Shown here: positions 6,303-10,250 of the stretch, one piece after another | Position numbering within the stretch: the stretch's first letter is position 1 | Layout of the letters: every line of letters begins with the position of its first letter | Assembly: GCA_002422175.1 (NCBI GenBank) | Contig: DITR01000120.1 | Span: 16,023 to 26,272, forward strand | Direction: 5' to 3' | Origin: Alcaligenaceae bacterium UBA6179 | GTDB taxonomy: Bacteria; Pseudomonadota; Gammaproteobacteria; Burkholderiales; Burkholderiaceae_B | DNA: 10,250 nucleotides | Position numbers and translations under genes: made by a program | The notes under the pieces: generated by a model | Told to the model about the DNA's origin: nothing | What the model saw: the letters and a program-made list of their open reading frames with translations, nothing else | The model's database searches: none

Positions 6303-8333
6303 ATGACTCACCCACTTAATTTAGTGCAGCACGAAGCGGTTCGTTACCTTGATGGCCCTTGTTTGGTTCTAGCCGGCGCAGGTTCGGGTAAAACACGAGT
6401 CATTACTCAAAAAATAGCCTATCTACTTAAAGAGTGTGGGTACGCTGCCAAACATGTGGTGGCCTTAACTTTCACCAATAAAGCCGCGCTTGAAATGCAA
6501 GAGCGTGTACAAAAACAGGTCAGTGCAGATTTCACTAAAGGCTTAACGATTAGTACGTTTCATTCGCTCGGTGTACGCATGTTGCGCGAAGAAGCCGCTC
6601 ACACGGGTTTGAAACCTCAGTTTTCTATACTTGATGCACAAGATGCGTTGGCGATTATTCAAGATATTGTTGCCACCACCGACAAAGGTCGATTACGAAC
6701 TATTCAACAGACAATTTCTTTATGGAAAAATCAACTGATTGATGCTGACGCTGCTGCACGCTTAGTCAAAACCGAGGCTGAACGCGAAGCTGCCACCGTG
6801 TTTGCGAGTTACAGTGCAACGCTAACAGCATATCAAGCGGTAGATTTTGATGATCTGATTGTGTTGCCTGCTCTGCTGTTACGCTCGAACGATCTCGTAC
6901 GCGAAAAATGGCAAAACCGAGTGCGCTATTTGTTGGTTGATGAATACCAAGACACCAATGTGTGCCAGTATGAGCTCGTTCGGCAATTGACGGGGCCGCG
7001 TGCCATGTTCACAGCGGTAGGCGATGACGATCAAGCAATTTATGCTTGGCGCGGCGCTACCATTGAAAATTTAACGAAATTACAAACTGATTACGAAACG
7101 CTGCGTTTAATTAAACTCGAACAAAATTATCGGTCAAGCCAAGCCATCTTAGCGGCAGCTAATCAGGTGATTGGGCATAACCCGAAGGCATTTGATAAAA
7201 AATTATGGTCTGAGCATGGCACGGGTGAGACGATTACCGTGACGGCATTTGATGACGAAACGCAAGAGGCACAGTCAGTTGCTATGCGTATTTCTGCGGC
7301 ACGTTTTGAGAAGCAGGCACATTGGCGAGACTTTGCTATTTTGTATCGCGGTAATCATCAAGCACGTATTTTTGAGCAAACATTGCGTCAACTTAATATT
7401 CCCTACACCTTGTCAGGCGGCCAAAGCTTTTTTGATAAAACGGAAGTGCGCGACGTGATGGCGTATTTGCGGCTCATTGCCAATGATCATGATGACCCCG
7501 CATTCATTCGTGCGGTGACAACGCCGCGACGCGGTATAGGTCAGTCTACGTTGCATGCTTTGGGCACCTATGCAGGCTCACGACAAATTAGTTTAATGAC
7601 CGCCACTTTTGAAGAAGGTGTATCGGTTCATGTACCTGAACGGCAACTCGAACCATTGCGAACATTTGCCGCATTTGTTCAACGTTTGCAGTGGCGGGCT
7701 GAACATGAAAAAGGTGAGCAAGCGGGTGTTTTATTAGACGATTTGCTTAAAACGATTGGCTACGAGACCTACCTGTTTGATGCCCACGACGAGCGCGCGG
7801 CGCAAGCACGTTGGCAAAACGTTCTTGACTTGCGAGATTGGCTCAAAAAGAAAGCCACTGATGCGGACATGTCTTTGCTTGATCTGGTTCAGCACATTGC
7901 CTTGGTCACGATGCTTGAACGAAATGAGGAAGAAACGCCCGATGCTGTAAAACTCTCAACCTTACATGCAGCCAAAGGTTTGGAGTTTCCACATGTATTT
8001 CTGGTGGGGGTGGAAGAGGGTCTGCTACCGCATCATGGCCGCGAGGAAGACGAGTCGCTTGATTTAGATTTGGCGCTACAACAAAAAACACGCCGTATTG
8101 AAGAAGAGCGTCGTTTAATGTATGTGGGTATTACGCGCGCGCAACGTAGTTTGCATCTCACATGGTGTAAAAAACGAAAACGCGCACGCGAAGATTTGAT
8201 ACGTGAGATATCAAGATTTGTGAATGAAATGGGCTTAAATGAACCCAGTCAGGTTGTTGACAGCTATGCCACGCTTAGCCCAAAAGATCGCTTGGGTATG
8301 TTGAAAGCATTGTTAAAACCTAAGGTGTCATGA
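6303..8333 (+). CDS. rep: ATP-dependent DNA helicase Rep (superfamily 1A)
   Basis: Rep is a 3' to 5' single-strand DNA translocase and helicase that clears proteins ahead of forks and, in E. coli, serves PriC-dependent restart. The 676-residue product aligns better with Rep (673 residues in E. coli) than with UvrD: the start region LNLVQHEAVRYLDGPCLVLAGAGSGKTRVIT and the IRYLLVDEYQDTN-like segment are Rep-type. Motifs in order are Walker A AGAGSGKT (24-31), TFTNKAA (56-62), STFHSLG, DEYQD (213-217), GDDDQAIYAWRGA (240-252), NYRSS (275-279), LSTLHAAKGLEF (551-562) and EERRLMYVGITRAQ (601-614). An acidic insertion (about 578-598) lies just before motif VI compared with E. coli. It starts 2 bases after the priA stop without an obvious Shine-Dalgarno, so coupling to priA is likely. 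It converges with nnrD, 10 bases away. Confidence 0.95.
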   Translation: MTHPLNLVQHEAVRYLDGPCLVLAGAGSGKTRVITQKIAYLLKECGYAAKHVVALTFTNKAALEMQERVQKQVSADFTKGLTISTFHSLGVRMLREEAAHTGLKPQFSILDAQDALAIIQDIVATTDKGRLRTIQQTISLWKNQLIDADAAARLVKTEAEREAATVFASYSATLTAYQAVDFDDLIVLPALLLRSNDLVREKWQNRVRYLLVDEYQDTNVCQYELVRQLTGPRAMFTAVGDDDQAIYAWRGATIENLTKLQTDYETLRLIKLEQNYRSSQAILAAANQVIGHNPKAFDKKLWSEHGTGETITVTAFDDETQEAQSVAMRISAARFEKQAHWRDFAILYRGNHQARIFEQTLRQLNIPYTLSGGQSFFDKTEVRDVMAYLRLIANDHDDPAFIRAVTTPRRGIGQSTLHALGTYAGSRQISLMTATFEEGVSVHVPERQLEPLRTFAAFVQRLQWRAEHEKGEQAGVLLDDLLKTIGYETYLFDAHDERAAQARWQNVLDLRDWLKKKATDADMSLLDLVQHIALVTMLERNEEETPDAVKLSTLHAAKGLEFPHVFLVGVEEGLLPHHGREEDESLDLDLALQQKTRRIEEERRLMYVGITRAQRSLHLTWCKKRKRAREDLIREISRFVNEMGLNEPSQVVDSYATLSPKDRLGMLKALLKPKVS

Positions 8334-8343
8334 TTGTCTTGGG

Positions 8344-9195
8344 TTACAAAGGCTCTGGGTGGTTTCTAGCCCAACGCACCGCATCAATGACTTCAGAGGC
8401 AGTTAAACCTATAGGCCCTATGCCCTGGGCGACACAATGATCAGCAGCTTTGCCGTGCAACCATACCCCTGCTAAGACACTGTTTTCTACTGAAAAACCT
8501 TGCGCGAGCAGACTTGCAATCACGCCGCTGAGCACATCGCCGCTACCCGCGGTGGCTAACCCAACATTGCCGGTGGTATTTTGCCAACAATTTAAGTCGG
8601 GTGCACAAATGATTGATTGATGGCCTTTTAAAACAACCCAAGCTTTATAGGTTTTGGCTAGGTCTTGGGCATGGGCAACACGATCAGACTGAACTGTTTC
8701 GGTGTCACACTTTAATAAACGTGCCGCCTCGGTTGGGTGAGGTGTCATGATGACAGGGGCTTGCCCCCAAATAGGTGTGATTTGACCTGAAGACAAGGCG
8801 TTCAGTGCGTCAGCATCAACCACAATAGGGGCTTGCCCACGTTGTTGAAATATTTTTCGCAAAGCATTCAACGCAAAAGCCGACTCACCTAAACCACAAC
8901 CGAGTGCCCAAGCGTTGATCTCAGACGCCATGGCAATAAGAGATTGGCAAGGGCGCCACATGAGTTCGGGTTGTAGATCATCAAGAGTAGAGTGAGGCTC
9001 AGATTGCGCCAACCCGACAAATACACGCCCAGCACCTGTTTTAAGTGCAGCCCGGGCAGCCAATACAGCTGCACCAGTCATGCCTTGGGCGCCACCTAAG
9101 ATGCCCACTGAGCCAAAGGTGCCCTTGTGAGACTGTGGGTTGCGCGTTGCAAAAACCGCACTGAATGCATGCGGTGTCAGGGGCGTGGCAGTCAT
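8344..9195 (-). CDS. nnrD: ADP-dependent NAD(P)H-hydrate dehydratase (stand-alone)
   Basis: NnrD repairs hydrated, redox-inactive NADHX and NADPHX by ATP- or ADP-dependent dehydration. The 283-residue product belongs to the ribokinase-like carbohydrate-kinase superfamily. Visible motifs are HKGTFGSVGILGGAQGMTGAAVLAARAALKTGAGRV (about 23-58), VVDADALN (125-132), MTPHPTEAARLL (150-161), VVLKGH (187-192) and the catalytic GNVGLATAGSGDVLSG (209-224) with aspartate 220, then WLHGKAAD. Many bacteria, including E. coli, have this domain fused behind an NnrE epimerase; here only the dehydratase is present, and no epimerase gene is seen in the window. The ATG start is preceded by AGGGG at 6-base spacing. 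It lies 25 bases downstream of the cytochrome gene on the same strand, so the two may be cotranscribed. Confidence 0.93.
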   Translation of the reverse strand: MTATPLTPHAFSAVFATRNPQSHKGTFGSVGILGGAQGMTGAAVLAARAALKTGAGRVFVGLAQSEPHSTLDDLQPELMWRPCQSLIAMASEINAWALGCGLGESAFALNALRKIFQQRGQAPIVVDADALNALSSGQITPIWGQAPVIMTPHPTEAARLLKCDTETVQSDRVAHAQDLAKTYKAWVVLKGHQSIICAPDLNCWQNTTGNVGLATAGSGDVLSGVIASLLAQGFSVENSVLAGVWLHGKAADHCVAQGIGPIGLTASEVIDAVRWARNHPEPL

Positions 9196-9220
9196 GTCAG
9201 CCCCTGATTATTGAAAGGCA

Positions 9221-10135
9221 TTACTTGAGGTTTGAATAGATATATTGAACTGCAGCGCGAAGATCAGCATCGCTTGCGCTGGTTAAGCCACCCCTGGCAG
9301 GCATGACGCCCACGCCTTTAATGACGGCAGCTGTGGAAACATCAACACCATGACTCATGTATTTGGCCCACGCCACTTTATCACCAAACTTGGGTGAACC
9401 CGCCACACCTGCGGCATGGCAAGCAACACAAGCTTGATTGTAAATTTTTTGACCTAAAGCTAACTCAGCTGCACTGGGCTCATCGCTGGCTGACGCTGCG
9501 GCTGCTACCGGTGCGGCAGCAGCAACCATTGGGGCAGCCGTGGCCATGGGGGCGATAGGCGCAGGTGCGGCTACAGGTGCGGCTGCTTTAGCTGCTTGTT
9601 CTGGGGCAGCAGCGGGTGCAACGGGTTCAGCAAATTGACCACCCGCAGCATTAGCCATGTAAACCACGGCACGGGTGATTTCAAAGTCATCTAGTGCGGG
9701 GTTACCACCCTTGGCAGGCATTGCGCCTTTACCTTTAACGACGCTAGCCGTCATGGCGTCTAAACCGGTAGCAATTGCTGGGGCCCATGCCGTTTTGTCG
9801 CCAAACTTGTGGGCGCCGGCGACACCTGCCGCGTGGCAAGCCATACAGGCTGAGTTATAGACCTGTTCACCTGTTTTAAGCACTTTAGGCGCGTTACTAT
9901 CAATAATGACCAATTGTGCAACGGGTGAAATACGCAATGATGTGGCTTCAGGGCTAAGTGAATCTGAGCCAGGCGCTTTGCTTGAACCAGATGTCACCCA
10001 ACTGACTAGCATGATGATCACAACGATTGGAATGATAAAAGACAAAACAATTGTGACGATCAGTTGTTTAGGTGTTTTGATCAACGAAGTATGATCTTCA
10101 GCGAGTTCTTGCTCGGTTTCGGTGGCGTTGCTCAT
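9221..10135 (-). CDS. Membrane-anchored two-haem cytochrome c (cytochrome c5 type)
   Basis: This is a predicted respiratory electron carrier facing the periplasm. The 304-residue product has a short cytoplasmic N-terminus, one hydrophobic anchor (about 24-46) and two homologous class I cytochrome c domains. The haem-binding sites are CMACH (97-101) and CVACH (236-240). Distal methionines are probably M139 in GAMPAKGG and M278 in GVMPARGG. The repeats share the pattern CHAAGVAGxxKFGDKxAW, so the protein arose by internal duplication. They are joined by an alanine/proline-rich linker (about 168-222). I chose the ATG at 10135 because AAGG lies 7 bases before it; an in-frame TTG two codons upstream would be almost on top of that site. 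The anchor resembles the TPKQLIVTIV-type N-terminus of Burkholderiales cytochromes. Its electron partners are not shown by the window. Confidence 0.93.
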   Translation of the reverse strand: MSNATETEQELAEDHTSLIKTPKQLIVTIVLSFIIPIVVIIMLVSWVTSGSSKAPGSDSLSPEATSLRISPVAQLVIIDSNAPKVLKTGEQVYNSACMACHAAGVAGAHKFGDKTAWAPAIATGLDAMTASVVKGKGAMPAKGGNPALDDFEITRAVVYMANAAGGQFAEPVAPAAAPEQAAKAAAPVAAPAPIAPMATAAPMVAAAAPVAAAASASDEPSAAELALGQKIYNQACVACHAAGVAGSPKFGDKVAWAKYMSHGVDVSTAAVIKGVGVMPARGGLTSASDADLRAAVQYIYSNLK

Positions 10136-10165
10136 GAACAAACCTTAGTCTTAGTGTTTGAGTTG

Positions 10166-10250
10166 CTTAATTAGTGACTTAATTAGTGACTTAATTAGTT
10201 ACTTAACTTAGTTACTAAATTAGATGCTTAATCAGTTACTTAAAAATCTT
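10166..10250. repeat. 12-base tandem repeat array upstream of the cytochrome gene
   Basis: About seven head-to-tail units begin at 10166, 10178, 10190, 10202, 10215, 10227 and 10239. The first two are identical (CTTAATTAGTGA), the third is CTTAATTAGTTA, and the later ones drift (one has 13 bases, the last is CTTAAAAATCTT). Shorter CTTAGT fragments at 10144-10155 may be decayed units. Each junction contains ACTTAATTAGT, which is almost a perfect palindrome. The array occupies the 5' flank of the cytochrome gene and reaches the window's edge, so its full extent is unknown. I see no open reading frame in it. Confidence 0.9.

Noticed and set aside
6303..8333. Assignment of the helicase as UvrD or PcrA
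   Set aside because: Length, N-terminus and the residues around the motifs follow E. coli Rep more closely, so Rep was preferred.
8319..8343. CCTAAG...CTTGGG as a terminator between the converging rep and nnrD genes
   Set aside because: Only six pairs including a G-T, a long loop relative to the stem and no T tract on either side.
10136..10141. TTG at 10141 as the start of the cytochrome gene
   Set aside because: It would leave almost no spacing after the AAGG site at 10143-10146, whereas the ATG at 10135 has the normal 7 bases.
10166..10250. Tandem array as a CRISPR
   Set aside because: Units are only 12 bases, directly abutting with no unique spacers, and no cas genes are present.

Overview
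The window reads as a core-genome segment of a betaproteobacterium, most likely of the order Burkholderiales. This is inferred from protein resemblance, from the order atpD-atpC-(regulator)-hemE-priA-rep, and from a membrane-anchored two-haem cytochrome c5-type protein whose N-terminus looks like those of that order. GC content looks moderate by eye (not counted), lower than in many Burkholderiales. I cannot name a genus. No rRNA, tRNA, CRISPR array, transposase or integrase was seen.

Layout. Bases 1-1026 are the 3' three quarters of atpD (ATP synthase beta), followed by atpC (epsilon), the last ATP synthase gene here, and by a strong intrinsic terminator. Immediately after the terminator lies an uncommon gene at 1532-2251. 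It combines a degenerate receiver-like N-terminus with a Fis/NtrC-type DNA-binding C-terminus. hemE (uroporphyrinogen decarboxylase) follows. A 352-base AT-rich gap (3398-3749) then carries a perfect DnaA box, several near-matches and origin-like AT-rich elements. After it comes a tight three-gene run: a 101-residue minimal nucleotidyltransferase, priA and rep, with gaps of 1 and 2 bases. Converging on rep from the right are nnrD (NAD(P)HX dehydratase) and, upstream of it, the cytochrome gene. The cytochrome's 5' flank is an array of about seven 12-base tandem repeats that runs to the window's end.

How the genes relate. The left part is energy and haem metabolism. The middle is a replication-restart module, since PriA and Rep are the two helicases that start the alternative restart pathways known from E. 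coli. The right part is respiratory electron transport plus nicotinamide-cofactor repair. The most noteworthy points are the origin-like DnaA-box region beside hemE, the partnerless nucleotidyltransferase coupled to priA, the receiver-like regulator expressed through the atp terminator, and the tandem array upstream of the cytochrome gene.
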